From positions 1 through 64,000 of the forward strand of contig NZ_LARY01000004.1 of assembly GCF_003369925.1 (NCBI RefSeq): a DNA stretch of 64,000 nt, written 5' to 3'. Shown here piece after piece: positions 18,481 through 27,224 of the stretch (position 1 is its first letter; each line of letters opens with the position of its first letter). The DNA is from Listeria kieliensis. Lineage in GTDB: Bacteria > Bacillota > Bacilli > Lactobacillales > Listeriaceae. The notes below the pieces were generated by a model. It saw only the letters and a program-made list of their open reading frames with translations. It was not told the DNA's origin and made no database searches. Both the position numbers and the translations under genes were made by a program.

Positions 18481-19787
18481 TGATGGATCTACCTAACATT
18501 CCCCGCTTGTATACCGCCCTTTCTGAATGGCTTGCTTGTCTTCTTTTTTTGCTTCCTTTTTTAAAGAAACGAAACAAAGTGCATGTGAACACTGAGCTGA
18601 TTTTATTCGGCTTAGGACAGATTTTCTTGCAATATCTTGTGAGTACTTGGTCTCTTGCTTTTTGGATTCCTGGAATGCTTTTAAATATTGCTTGGATGTT
18701 TGGTATGCTGTTTACTACAGGCAAGCTTTCGCTTCGAGAAAGCTTTTATTTAACGGCAAAAGCCTTCATTGTGGCTGAGTTTACTGCTGCGTTTTCTTGG
18801 CAGCTTTATTATTTACTTTTTTGGAAACCGGGACAATCTTTTTCGGTTTTATCCATTTTGTTCGTTTTGATCGTCTATGCGATTTTGTTTGGCGTTTTTT
18901 ATTTGCTGGAACAAAAACTTGGGCGCGGGAAACCACTTGAGCTTCGCAGGAAAGATGCTGTGATCAGCATGCTAACCGCAACAATTGTGTTTATTACAAG
19001 CAACATTGGCTTCGGCCTTGCAACGACTAGTCACCCGTTCGGCGATAGTTTTTCATTGTTTTTTATTCGGACGCTTGTTAATTTAACTGGGATTTGTATT
19101 CTTTATATTCAAGAAACGCAACGTTATGAATACTTTTTGAAAAAGGAGCTGGTCGCTGTTAATCACCTTTTTGAACAGCAATATGATCAGTATATTCGCT
19201 ACAAAGAAAGCAGCTCAGCGATTCAGCAAAAGACGCATGACTTGAAGCACCAAATTAATGCGCTTCGGTTTGAGTCCGACCAAACGGCGCGGAAGAAATA
19301 TTTAGATGAGATGAGCGAAACCATCGCTAAATTTGAAGCGAGTATTTCAACTGGAAATGCTATTCTAGATACGATTTTGACGCAAAAAAATGCGTATTGC
19401 TTGAGTCACGGTATCACGTTTAGTTGTCTTGTCGATGGTAAACTATTGGCGTTTATGGACACGATGGATATTTGTAGTTTATTTGGAAATGCGCTCGACA
19501 ATGCGATTGAAGCTGTGATGCAGCAACTGGAACAAGAAAAGCGGCTCATGAAGTTAAATGTGATGCAATCGGAGCAATTTTTGGTGATTCGAATCGATAA
19601 TTATTCGACTTCGGAGCTCACATTTCACGAAGGCATGCCAAAAACGACCAAGGTAAATCAAGATGCCCATGGTTATGGCTTAAAAAGTATCGCTTATATC
19701 GCAAATAAATATCATGGTGTCATGACGATTGACCACAAGGAAAATTGGTTTACGCTTAAAATTTTAATGCCACTTCCCAAAAAATGA
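18477..19787 (+). CDS. AgrC-like sensor histidine kinase (GHKL type)
   Basis: A 436-residue kinase. Six to seven membrane segments fill residues 15-210. A linker follows, then the dimerisation/phosphorylation box HDLKHQ (H254). The ATPase domain is of the HATPase_c_5/GHKL type, with N-box GNALDNAIEA and G-box HGYGLKSI. A conventional D-box with DxGxG is not seen, as is usual for AgrC/ComD-like kinases. Three in-frame ATGs stand at the start (18477, 18480, 18483). It overlaps the regulator gene by 4 bases. The signal is unknown. Confidence 0.88.
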   Translation: MMMDLPNIPRLYTALSEWLACLLFLLPFLKKRNKVHVNTELILFGLGQIFLQYLVSTWSLAFWIPGMLLNIAWMFGMLFTTGKLSLRESFYLTAKAFIVAEFTAAFSWQLYYLLFWKPGQSFSVLSILFVLIVYAILFGVFYLLEQKLGRGKPLELRRKDAVISMLTATIVFITSNIGFGLATTSHPFGDSFSLFFIRTLVNLTGICILYIQETQRYEYFLKKELVAVNHLFEQQYDQYIRYKESSSAIQQKTHDLKHQINALRFESDQTARKKYLDEMSETIAKFEASISTGNAILDTILTQKNAYCLSHGITFSCLVDGKLLAFMDTMDICSLFGNALDNAIEAVMQQLEQEKRLMKLNVMQSEQFLVIRIDNYSTSELTFHEGMPKTTKVNQDAHGYGLKSIAYIANKYHGVMTIDHKENWFTLKILMPLPKK

Positions 19788-19816
19788 GGTGCTCGATTTC
19801 GAGCACCTCATTTTTT
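19781..19816. terminator. Bidirectional terminator between kinase and membrane GH3
   Basis: A perfect 16-base inverted repeat, arms 19781-19796 and 19799-19814 (core TGAGGTGCTCGA / TCGAGCACCTCA), with A-run before and T-run after. The kinase stop TGA lies inside the arm. Confidence 0.93.
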
Positions 19817-22727
19817 ATTGTTTGAGCTTAGCTTCTTTTTTTCGCTGCATTTTCTTACTATCCGTCAAGCGATACATCATATAGCCGATAAAGCCAAGCA
19901 AGATCAAATCACCTAGCATGTACAAAATAATCCACATGGGCACATGTTTTTCAGCAACATCATAAGCGTGGCTATTTACAACCGTATATAAAATGTTATG
20001 GCTTGCTTTCCGCATGTTTTGTTGACCCCAATTTGTTTCGAGGGTTTCTTTTTTCAACTTCGTTGGCAAAATATACAAAACAAGGTCATTTCCTGCTGCT
20101 AACGCTTCATCAATATTCATATATTGCGGTTTATAATAATCCGTGATGACACTTCCGCGAAAACCCCATTCATCGCGAAGAACATTTTGCAATAGTTTTT
20201 TAGAAACTCCGATCCATTTCGTTCCGAGACGATTGTAAGAAGACATGATGCCCGTAATATGACCTTGTTTCACGGCAATTTCAAACGGCTTCAAATAAAC
20301 CTCTCGCATGGATTGTTCGGTTGACCAAGTCGCGGCTCCGGTTGGGAATTCATAGCGTTTTGTTTCTTCATCATACATTGCAAAGTGTTTCATGAACGTA
20401 TAGCTTCCTTTTTTCTGTGCACCCACTGCAATTTGTTTACCGATGATACCTGAAAGCAGCGGATCTTCCGAGTAATATTCAAAGTTTCTGCCGCCAAATG
20501 GAGAGCGGTGGATGTTGACACCTGGAAGATAAAGCCCTGTGATATTGGATGCTTTTGCTTCGACCGCAAGCGACTTCCCGACTTGTTCCGCTAATTGTTT
20601 ATTCCACGTGGAAGCCATCACCACTTCACTCGCATACTGGTTCCCTTGTGCCCCACTCACGAGCTGATTGATGCCCGCAGGTCCGTCACTTTCAATCGTA
20701 GCGGGTTTTTTAATCGAATTGACAGCAATCGTCTGGAATCCGCCAAAGGAAATCAATTTTTTCATATCTTTCACAGAAAGTTGTTCAAGTAGTTTTTCCC
20801 ACAACGGATCTTCATACGACAAGCCTTTCATGTCATAGAGCGACAACCCGTGATCCTTAAATTTAATCGGCTTGGCTTTTTTATCAGATTTCACTGCAAA
20901 ACTTTTCAGCTCGCGTAGCATTTTTTCGGAAGCCATTTTGGGTTTTGCCATTTCTTTCGGCAATGTTTTATCCCAGTTGGCCCGCGATACGTATTTCACA
21001 TCGCCCCGCGCGTCATCAAACTCGTTTTGTGCTACTTTTTGGTCACTTTTCCGTTTGTTATTTTTATCATACACAACCGTTTCCGGCACTTGAAAATTCT
21101 TTTGCTCGATCACATCGTGCGCATTATTCATTAGTTTGATCCCGTAATTTCCTTTTTCAAGAACGTAAGCTTTGGCTCCTGTATCATCATAACTCGACAT
21201 GTCTTCCACGTTGATCTTTAACTTAACTTGTTCGCTTTCTCCTGGCTTCAAGTTTTTCGTTTTTGTAAAATCAGCCAAAACGACATGGGATTTTTCGATG
21301 CCTCCTGTCGTATATGGCGGCGTATAGTAAGCCTGAACGACATCTTTGCCAGCTTTTGTGCCTTCATTCGTTATTTTCACACGCATTTCAATGGTTTTCT
21401 TACCAGTCTTATATTCGCTGATTTCTTGCTTAAACTTGGTGTACGAAAGCCCATATCCAAATGGATATTGCACGGCTTTACGATACGCTTGTTCATCCAT
21501 TTTTCCGGTTTGATTATTAACATAACGCGTCTCATAATAGCGATAGCCCACATAGATTCCTTCTGCATAGTCGATATATTTATAGTGCCATGTGTTATCC
21601 CCATCTTTAAATGTGGAATTTTTATATGGAAACTCTCCGATATTGTAGTAAGACGGCGCACTGGTTGCGTCATACGTATACGTATCCACGAGTCGCCCAG
21701 AAGGATTCGCTTCCCCTGCTAGCACTTTCCCGACAGCATCAAAGCCTGTGGAACCGGGGTTTCCAATCCAAAGGGCAGCAGAAACTTTGTCATCTTTTAA
21801 AAAGCCAAGTTCCATTGGATAGGACGAGTTGAGGACAACAACGACCTTCTGGAAGTTTTGCTTCACCATGTTGAGCATCGCTTCTTCATTGTTCGTAAGT
21901 TCAAGGTAGTGTTTCCCCTTGCTCCCGCCGGTATAATTTTTCATATCGGTTGTGATGTCTGCTCCCTCGCCGCTATTTCGCGCAAACACGACAAGTGCTG
22001 TATCACTATATTTTTTCGCATGATTCATTAGGCTTTGGCTGTAATCGGACGCTTTGGGTTCATGACTATTAAAATCGCCGCCCACGAGTTTATGCATATT
22101 GACTTTTTCGCGCGGCACATAACGATCCTTGTAAAATTTAACAAGTTCCGGATTGGCTTTTAGGCCTGCATGTTTAAGGCCTTGTTCCAAGGTTACATTA
22201 TCAAGTTCTTTTCCCCCGCCGGAACCAGATCCGCCGTAAACAGGAGCGCTTGAGCCGTATCCAAATACATTCACATGTCCTTTTTCCAGTGGCAAAGCTT
22301 CTTTTTTATTTTCAAGCATCACAATGCCTTCTTCTTCCATTTGCTCTGTGAGTTTCTTCCCTTTTTCTCGAGCTTTATTTACTTTCGTTTCATCAATTTG
22401 ATAGCGTGACATATAAGCATTCGCGATTTGCCCGAAGCTATTCACTGCAAGGTTAAGCGCAACAACCACGACGAGTAACAAAGCAAAAATCGACCACCAG
22501 ATTTTTCTCGTACGTTTTAATTTCACCATCCGGTAGATAGAAAAAATAACTAGTGCGATCGCTAGAACAACAACAATAGCTGCAATCCAGAAAAGAATTT
22601 GTCCGATATTGATTCCGTAAGAAGGTTCTTCCCCTCCTTTTCTAGCTGCAAAAGTCTGAACTGGAAACCCAAAAATTCCTATTCCAAGAAGCAGCAACGT
22701 AAATTTGCTTGTACACCTTTTTTTCAT
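19815..22727 (-). CDS. Membrane-anchored GH3 glycosidase with swapped catalytic domains
   Basis: A 970-residue protein. Hydrophobic segments lie at about 8-27 (signal or first helix), 42-66, 76-98 and 931-954. The C terminus is very basic, so the part between should be outside the cell. Domain order is unusual. The GH3 alpha/beta sandwich comes first (about 125-400), then a fibronectin-III-like domain (about 440-540). The TIM barrel comes last, with ESDGPAGINQ, LPGVNIHRSPFGGRNFEYYSED, FMKHFAMYDEETKR and nucleophile D863 in SVITDYY. Its start has a weak ribosome site. A perfect cre match lies upstream. Its substrate is unknown. Confidence 0.87.
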   Translation of the reverse strand: MKKRCTSKFTLLLLGIGIFGFPVQTFAARKGGEEPSYGINIGQILFWIAAIVVVLAIALVIFSIYRMVKLKRTRKIWWSIFALLLVVVVALNLAVNSFGQIANAYMSRYQIDETKVNKAREKGKKLTEQMEEEGIVMLENKKEALPLEKGHVNVFGYGSSAPVYGGSGSGGGKELDNVTLEQGLKHAGLKANPELVKFYKDRYVPREKVNMHKLVGGDFNSHEPKASDYSQSLMNHAKKYSDTALVVFARNSGEGADITTDMKNYTGGSKGKHYLELTNNEEAMLNMVKQNFQKVVVVLNSSYPMELGFLKDDKVSAALWIGNPGSTGFDAVGKVLAGEANPSGRLVDTYTYDATSAPSYYNIGEFPYKNSTFKDGDNTWHYKYIDYAEGIYVGYRYYETRYVNNQTGKMDEQAYRKAVQYPFGYGLSYTKFKQEISEYKTGKKTIEMRVKITNEGTKAGKDVVQAYYTPPYTTGGIEKSHVVLADFTKTKNLKPGESEQVKLKINVEDMSSYDDTGAKAYVLEKGNYGIKLMNNAHDVIEQKNFQVPETVVYDKNNKRKSDQKVAQNEFDDARGDVKYVSRANWDKTLPKEMAKPKMASEKMLRELKSFAVKSDKKAKPIKFKDHGLSLYDMKGLSYEDPLWEKLLEQLSVKDMKKLISFGGFQTIAVNSIKKPATIESDGPAGINQLVSGAQGNQYASEVVMASTWNKQLAEQVGKSLAVEAKASNITGLYLPGVNIHRSPFGGRNFEYYSEDPLLSGIIGKQIAVGAQKKGSYTFMKHFAMYDEETKRYEFPTGAATWSTEQSMREVYLKPFEIAVKQGHITGIMSSYNRLGTKWIGVSKKLLQNVLRDEWGFRGSVITDYYKPQYMNIDEALAAGNDLVLYILPTKLKKETLETNWGQQNMRKASHNILYTVVNSHAYDVAEKHVPMWIILYMLGDLILLGFIGYMMYRLTDSKKMQRKKEAKLKQ

Positions 22728-22764
22728 GAGTTAAACATCCCTTTCCGAATTGTTATCTTGAAAA

Positions 22765-22779
22765 AGAAAACGGTTTCAA
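22765..22779 (-). promoter_or_regulatory. cre (CcpA) site upstream of the membrane GH3
   Basis: Minus strand TTGAAACCGTTTTCT fits WTGNAANCGNWNNCW at every position. It lies about 38 bases before the GH3 start and overlaps a possible -35 (TTGAAA). It predicts glucose repression by CcpA. Confidence 0.65.
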
Positions 22780-22897
22780 CTTTATTTTCGAAACATGCGT
22801 CTCGATTCTATTTCAGTCTATCAAGTCCTTTCTCCGAATCAAATAAGCCCTTCAAATTTTGTCATTATCTCTGCAAGTTTTGCGATACGGACACAAA

Positions 22898-22940
22898 AAC
22901 GCCGGATTTCGTTAGCAAAGCGCTAACGAAATCCGGCGTT
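22898..22940 (-). terminator. Terminator of the vanZ-mprF operon
   Basis: A perfect 19-base stem (22898-22916 with 22922-22940; core GCCGGATTTCGTTAGC) with a 5-base loop and a T-run on the minus strand. An A-run on the other side could let it also act on the plus strand. Confidence 0.93.
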
Positions 22941-22947
22941 TTATTAT

Positions 22948-25554
22948 TTATTCTTCATTCTTTTTTAGCTCGTCTTGATTCGAATCTGAAAGTGGCATTT
23001 CTAAAAGAATTTGGCCTTTTTTAAGCGGCCTTTTTTTCCCAACAAGGAGCATCAATTGAAGCATCGTAAAGGCAATCGAACTGCGCTTTCTATAAGCAAC
23101 AAATTTTTGTACCCAACTCGTCACATATTTGGCTTTATAATTTCTTAGGCCTTTAAAGCTATAGAAGCCTTGACTATATCGGTAAACAAGTCCCGCTAAA
23201 CGCTCCCCTAAAAAGGCGTATTGGGATTCGCCCACATTCGCAAGCGGCGCCATCCCCATATTGAAGGTTTGATAGCCTTTTTCTTTCGCGTCTTCAAACA
23301 ATTTAATGAACAGAAAATCCATAATCCCAGAAGGCGCGTCTTTTCCGTAGCGCATCAAATCGATCGAGGTCAATTCGTCCGTATAAGCTGGCATAATCGA
23401 AGCGAATGCGATAATTTCCCCATCTGCGTTTCTTGCAACGGCGATATCTGCTTGATTCAAGTAATACGGATCAAAGAAGCCAAGTGAAAAGCCTTTTTCC
23501 GTGCGGCCCGAGAGCCATTCATCGGAAAGCTTGCGCAGCGTTTTAAAGGTTTCGCCATCGAATGGCGCTGTTAAAATTTCGAACTGGTAGCCTTCACGGT
23601 CAAACTTGTTCATTAAAGCGCGTTCGCCTTTTTTCTTTTTCCCTGAAAGCGAGAAGTCTGTTACATCCACATAGCCTTCTTCACCTAGTTTGATAAAGTC
23701 AAAGCCCATTTCGTGCAAGTAAGCGAGCATGTCACCTTTTACTTCATAAAAGACTGGCCGGTATCCAAATTTGTCCGCTTCTTCCATCAGTTCTAAGATG
23801 GCTTTATCGCGTTTTTGTTCATTTCCAATCGGTTCGCCCATGATCACCATTTTGTCGGCAATGATGCGAAAAGCGAAAAGGACTTCTCCCCCTTGCGCCC
23901 AAAAAAGAAGTTTATCGCGTAAAAAAATGGTATGACTGACTTCATTTCCACCCCATTTTTTAAGGTGTTCTCGGACGCGTTCTTCTTGAAAAGGTGAACC
24001 AAATGGTTTTGAGGATTGCGATAAGTAAATATAAATCACGACGAGACAAATAATTGCGATCAGCATCCCGATAAAGCCGGTGAGCCAAATGTGCTCAGAT
24101 GCGATTTCAAGATATTCAGGAATCGCTTTTTTATGAATCACTTTTGGCGAATTATAGATACCGATAATCACATAGCCCACTAAGCAAACTAAGAAAATAA
24201 GCGCGTCAAAAATGATTTTACTCCATGTATAAACAAACTTTTCCCTGTAAAACTCTTTGCGAGCTAGAAAGACGCATAGTAAGACGATTCCTAGGAAAAT
24301 GGCTTGCTTAATGGAAAATACGCGAGCAAGGGTATTAAAGATCGCACAGCCTAGCACGACGACAGTCGCGATATACGCCTTTTTGTTTTTGCTTTCGATG
24401 CTTCGTCCAAGTCCGAGGAGCAGAAATCCAAAGGCAACGTTTGTGACTTGTGAGATAAACAAAAAGCTAAATGGCATCAATTTGTACAGAAATGGCACGT
24501 GATAAATCGCAAATGGAAGCACGGATGATAAAATCAACATTAAGCCACTAAAATAAACAAACAAGACTAAAAAGCGATGCGCCACTTTTTGTAAAAAGAG
24601 AAAAGGCAGATTTTCTAAATAGTCATTGAATCGTTTTCCAGCTTTTTGTACGAAAAATAGTAAGCCAGCAAGGAATGGAATGATGTAGTAGAAAACCCGG
24701 TAAAAGAGCAGCCAAACAATCGCTAGTTCATTAGAAACGCCTAATTGATCGAGCCCATAAAGCATCACAAGATCAAAAGTCCCAACCCCACCTGGAACCA
24801 TCGACACAATCCCGATAACCGAAGCGATTACAAACAGCGGGAAAACCTTCATCAAATCGACAGGTTCATTCATTAGAAAGCCAATTGCAACAAAGCAGAG
24901 AAAGGCGAACCCCCACTCTAGCAAAGAGGCAGAGATTAAGGCTGCTTCACGTCTAAGTGGTAAATCTTCAAATAGTGATTTACTTTTCCATTTTGTGACG
25001 ATGAATAAAATCGGAAAATAAAGGCCTCCGCCTAAAAGCCATGGCCAGAAACTACGAAAGTGATCGGCAAATCCCGGGATCGGTAGCGTTGTGAGACCAA
25101 CTAAGCAGTAAATCGATAGTCCTGAAACAAGGAATAAAGCAATTTTGGAGATCGCAAGCAAGATTTCTTTATGGGAAGCATTTTTGCCATAAAAGCTTGC
25201 ACGAAGCGAAGCGCCAAGCACGCCTCCGAATCCACCAATGTTCGTAAATGTATTGGTGATCCAACCTGAGGCGACAACGTGCATCGTCGAAAATTTGCCC
25301 GGTAAAAGTTTAACGATCACAAAATCATAAACAAGCATTGGCGTCACGGCGACGAGTCCAATTAAAACCATTAACAGTAAAGTTTCTGGGGTTTGTGACA
25401 TCATATTTTTTTTGAGTACATGAAAGTCAATTGTTGTCGCAATGTTAAATACTTCGTAAATCACAAACAGCATGATGAAGGATACAAAAACGATTTTGAC
25501 AACCTTGCTGTTTCTTTGAAAAAAATCATAAGCTTGTAGTAATTTCTCTTTCAT
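22948..25554 (-). CDS. mprF: Phosphatidylglycerol lysyltransferase/flippase
   Basis: About 868 residues in two parts. The N-terminal part (to about 520) has around 14 membrane helices, including the flippase domain with GGFGGVLGASLRA and MVPGGVGTFD. The C-terminal part is a cytoplasmic DUF2156/GNAT-like domain (FDREGYQFEI; NMGMAPLANVG) that moves lysine from Lys-tRNA to phosphatidylglycerol. This lowers surface charge and gives resistance to cationic peptides. The second in-frame ATG (25554) is better spaced from AAAAGGAG than the first (25560). It sits downstream of vanZ. In L. monocytogenes this operon is controlled by VirR, whose gene is at the far end of this window. Confidence 0.95.
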   Translation of the reverse strand: MKEKLLQAYDFFQRNSKVVKIVFVSFIMLFVIYEVFNIATTIDFHVLKKNMMSQTPETLLLMVLIGLVAVTPMLVYDFVIVKLLPGKFSTMHVVASGWITNTFTNIGGFGGVLGASLRASFYGKNASHKEILLAISKIALFLVSGLSIYCLVGLTTLPIPGFADHFRSFWPWLLGGGLYFPILFIVTKWKSKSLFEDLPLRREAALISASLLEWGFAFLCFVAIGFLMNEPVDLMKVFPLFVIASVIGIVSMVPGGVGTFDLVMLYGLDQLGVSNELAIVWLLFYRVFYYIIPFLAGLLFFVQKAGKRFNDYLENLPFLFLQKVAHRFLVLFVYFSGLMLILSSVLPFAIYHVPFLYKLMPFSFLFISQVTNVAFGFLLLGLGRSIESKNKKAYIATVVVLGCAIFNTLARVFSIKQAIFLGIVLLCVFLARKEFYREKFVYTWSKIIFDALIFLVCLVGYVIIGIYNSPKVIHKKAIPEYLEIASEHIWLTGFIGMLIAIICLVVIYIYLSQSSKPFGSPFQEERVREHLKKWGGNEVSHTIFLRDKLLFWAQGGEVLFAFRIIADKMVIMGEPIGNEQKRDKAILELMEEADKFGYRPVFYEVKGDMLAYLHEMGFDFIKLGEEGYVDVTDFSLSGKKKKGERALMNKFDREGYQFEILTAPFDGETFKTLRKLSDEWLSGRTEKGFSLGFFDPYYLNQADIAVARNADGEIIAFASIMPAYTDELTSIDLMRYGKDAPSGIMDFLFIKLFEDAKEKGYQTFNMGMAPLANVGESQYAFLGERLAGLVYRYSQGFYSFKGLRNYKAKYVTSWVQKFVAYRKRSSIAFTMLQLMLLVGKKRPLKKGQILLEMPLSDSNQDELKKNEE

Positions 25555-25579
25555 TTTCATTCTCCTTTTACGAAAAGTC

Positions 25580-26263
25580 TTATTTCCGTTTCCGTTTGCC
25601 TTTCACCCGTTTACGGAAAGCTGGAACAAGATAAATACATAATACGCCGACTGAGCCGCTTAGTGTATTTAAGATTACATCGTCAATATCAGTGGATCTG
25701 CCTTCTGGGAGCGCCAAACCACTAAATCCGGTAACAAGGGTTGTTTGAATAAATTGAATCAGTTCAATGCCACACGAAGTGAAAAAGACAATTAAAATCG
25801 CGACGCTTCCTCTTTTCACCACTTTAAAATATAATAAGAAAAAAGATAGCGGAGCAAGCATTAGCGCATTGCCAATGATTTGAATAACGGTTGGCATCGT
25901 CGGCAAAGTTTGCCTAAACGTATTTTCAATGGTTGTAAAAGGTTCCAAATTAATCAATTCTTTTTGAATATGAAAGCTCCCTGTATAAGTGCTACTTGCA
26001 AAGTCGCCTGCAGCAATATAAGTAACTAGGTGATGCAAAACAAATATATACAAAATAAAAACGGAAAACCAAACAAAATCAAGTCCGTTTTTAAGGTGTG
26101 CTAGCTTTATCAAAATGCCTGTAATCACGAGCAAAAAAAGCCCGTTCACAACTGAATTAATGAATTCTGCACGACTTCCAAATTGAACGGCTAAAAAAAG
26201 GCCATATCCAAGATATAGGAGCGGAAAACAAAGCATCAGATATTTTAATTGCTTGACTTGCAT
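25580..26263 (-). CDS. VanZ-family membrane protein
   Basis: A 227-residue membrane protein with five or six helices. VanZ hallmarks are NALMLAPLSFFLLYF and the late IELIQFIQTTLVTG...RSTDIDDVILNTLSG segment. Members can give low-level teicoplanin resistance, but most have no proven role. It is the first gene of the vanZ-mprF pair with a 19-base gap, which points to an envelope-stress role. Start ATG follows GAGAGGGCGGG. Confidence 0.85.
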   Translation of the reverse strand: MQVKQLKYLMLCFPLLYLGYGLFLAVQFGSRAEFINSVVNGLFLLVITGILIKLAHLKNGLDFVWFSVFILYIFVLHHLVTYIAAGDFASSTYTGSFHIQKELINLEPFTTIENTFRQTLPTMPTVIQIIGNALMLAPLSFFLLYFKVVKRGSVAILIVFFTSCGIELIQFIQTTLVTGFSGLALPEGRSTDIDDVILNTLSGSVGVLCIYLVPAFRKRVKGKRKRK

Positions 26264-26299
26264 GAAGTGCCCGCCCTCTCTAATGATTTCTCTTTCCTT

Positions 26300-26345
26300 A
26301 GTGTAGCAGATTGCCCCCCGAATGAAAAGAACTTGTAAGCTTACA
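26300..26345 (-). promoter_or_regulatory. vanZ-mprF promoter with upstream palindrome
   Basis: Minus strand TTTTCA (26323-26328), 17 bases, TACACT (26300-26305). The perfect palindrome TGTAAGCTTACA (26334-26345) sits just upstream of the -35, where an activator would bind. VirR is a candidate because it controls the homologous operon in L. monocytogenes. I have not matched it to a published VirR box. Confidence 0.5.
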
Positions 26346-26373
26346 TTTTCGAAAGAAATTTGTCACATAAAAA

Positions 26374-26411
26374 GCTTGACCTTAACGTTACGTAAACCCC
26401 TAAACTATGAA
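26374..26411 (+). promoter_or_regulatory. MerR-type promoter with 19-base spacer
   Basis: TTGACC and TAAACT are separated by 19 bases (TTAACGTTACGTAAACCCC). The spacer contains a dyad around AACGTTACGT. An overlong spacer holding the operator is the mark of promoters activated by MerR-family proteins, here most likely autoregulation of the downstream gene. Confidence 0.6.
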
Positions 26412-26427
26412 TGTGGAGGTGATTTTC

Positions 26428-27180
26428 ATGGAATATACGATTCAAAAACTGGCAAATCTCGCCGGTGTAAGTTCACGGACACTACGCTATTATGATGAAA
26501 TTGGGCTACTCAAGCCGGCACGAGTGAGCTCAAATGGCTACCGAATTTACGGGCAAGAACAAGTAGATTTACTTCAGCAAATTTTATTCTATCGCGAAAT
26601 GGAAGTGAGCCTTCCGGCTATTAAGGAGATCTTAGCCAATCCTGAATTTGATGAAAAAGAAGCGCTTAAGGCGCACCATGCTGAACTCCTCCAAAAAGAA
26701 AAACGCTTGAAGCGCCTTATTAACACAGTTGAAAAAACGCTACAAGCTAGGGAAGGAAAGATAATGATGAGTAACCAAGAAAAATTCGAGGCTTTTAAAG
26801 AGGATCTGATTGCTCAAAATGAACAACAATATGGCAGCGAGATTCGCGAGAAGTATGGAGAAGCTGAAATCGAAAAAAGCAATCAGAAGGTGGCGCACAT
26901 GAGTGAAGCAGATTACGAAAAAGTGACGCAACTGGAAGCGCATTTAGTCGAAGTGCTTAAAGAGCTGCAATCGGAGGTAACAGAAGATTTACAACATGAT
27001 GCTTTTCAAACGCATAAAGCGTGGCTCGGCTATTTCTGGCCTAGCTATTCGGAAGAGGCACACCTTGGGATTGTAGAAATGTATCTCGCTGATGAACGTT
27101 TCACGGCTTACTATGATGAAAAAGCTGGTTCCGGTGCAGCGAAACGATTACACGATGCTGTTCAAAATGAGCTTCGTTAA
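26428..27180 (+). CDS. MerR-family regulator with TipAS drug-binding domain (Mta-like)
   Basis: A 250-residue regulator. The MerR winged helix is at residues 1-70 (YTIQKLANLAGVSSRTLRYY). A coiled coil follows (about 75-105). The C-terminal TipAS domain (about 125-250) has HKAWLGYFWP and MYLADERFTAYYDEKAGSGAA. Such proteins bind drugs covalently or not and activate multidrug efflux genes. ATG 26428 follows GGAGGTG; an ATG 21 bases upstream lies before that site. No efflux gene is adjacent, so targets lie elsewhere or only itself. Confidence 0.88.
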   Translation: MEYTIQKLANLAGVSSRTLRYYDEIGLLKPARVSSNGYRIYGQEQVDLLQQILFYREMEVSLPAIKEILANPEFDEKEALKAHHAELLQKEKRLKRLINTVEKTLQAREGKIMMSNQEKFEAFKEDLIAQNEQQYGSEIREKYGEAEIEKSNQKVAHMSEADYEKVTQLEAHLVEVLKELQSEVTEDLQHDAFQTHKAWLGYFWPSYSEEAHLGIVEMYLADERFTAYYDEKAGSGAAKRLHDAVQNELR

Positions 27181-27186
27181 ACCAAA

Positions 27187-27224
27187 AACAAGAGGAAGCA
27201 AGCGCAAACTTGCTTCCTCTTGTT
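27187..27224. terminator. Bidirectional terminator
   Basis: A 16-base perfect stem AACAAGAGGAAGCAAG / CTTGCTTCCTCTTGTT with a 6-base loop, flanked by A- and T-runs, between convergent genes. Confidence 0.93.
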
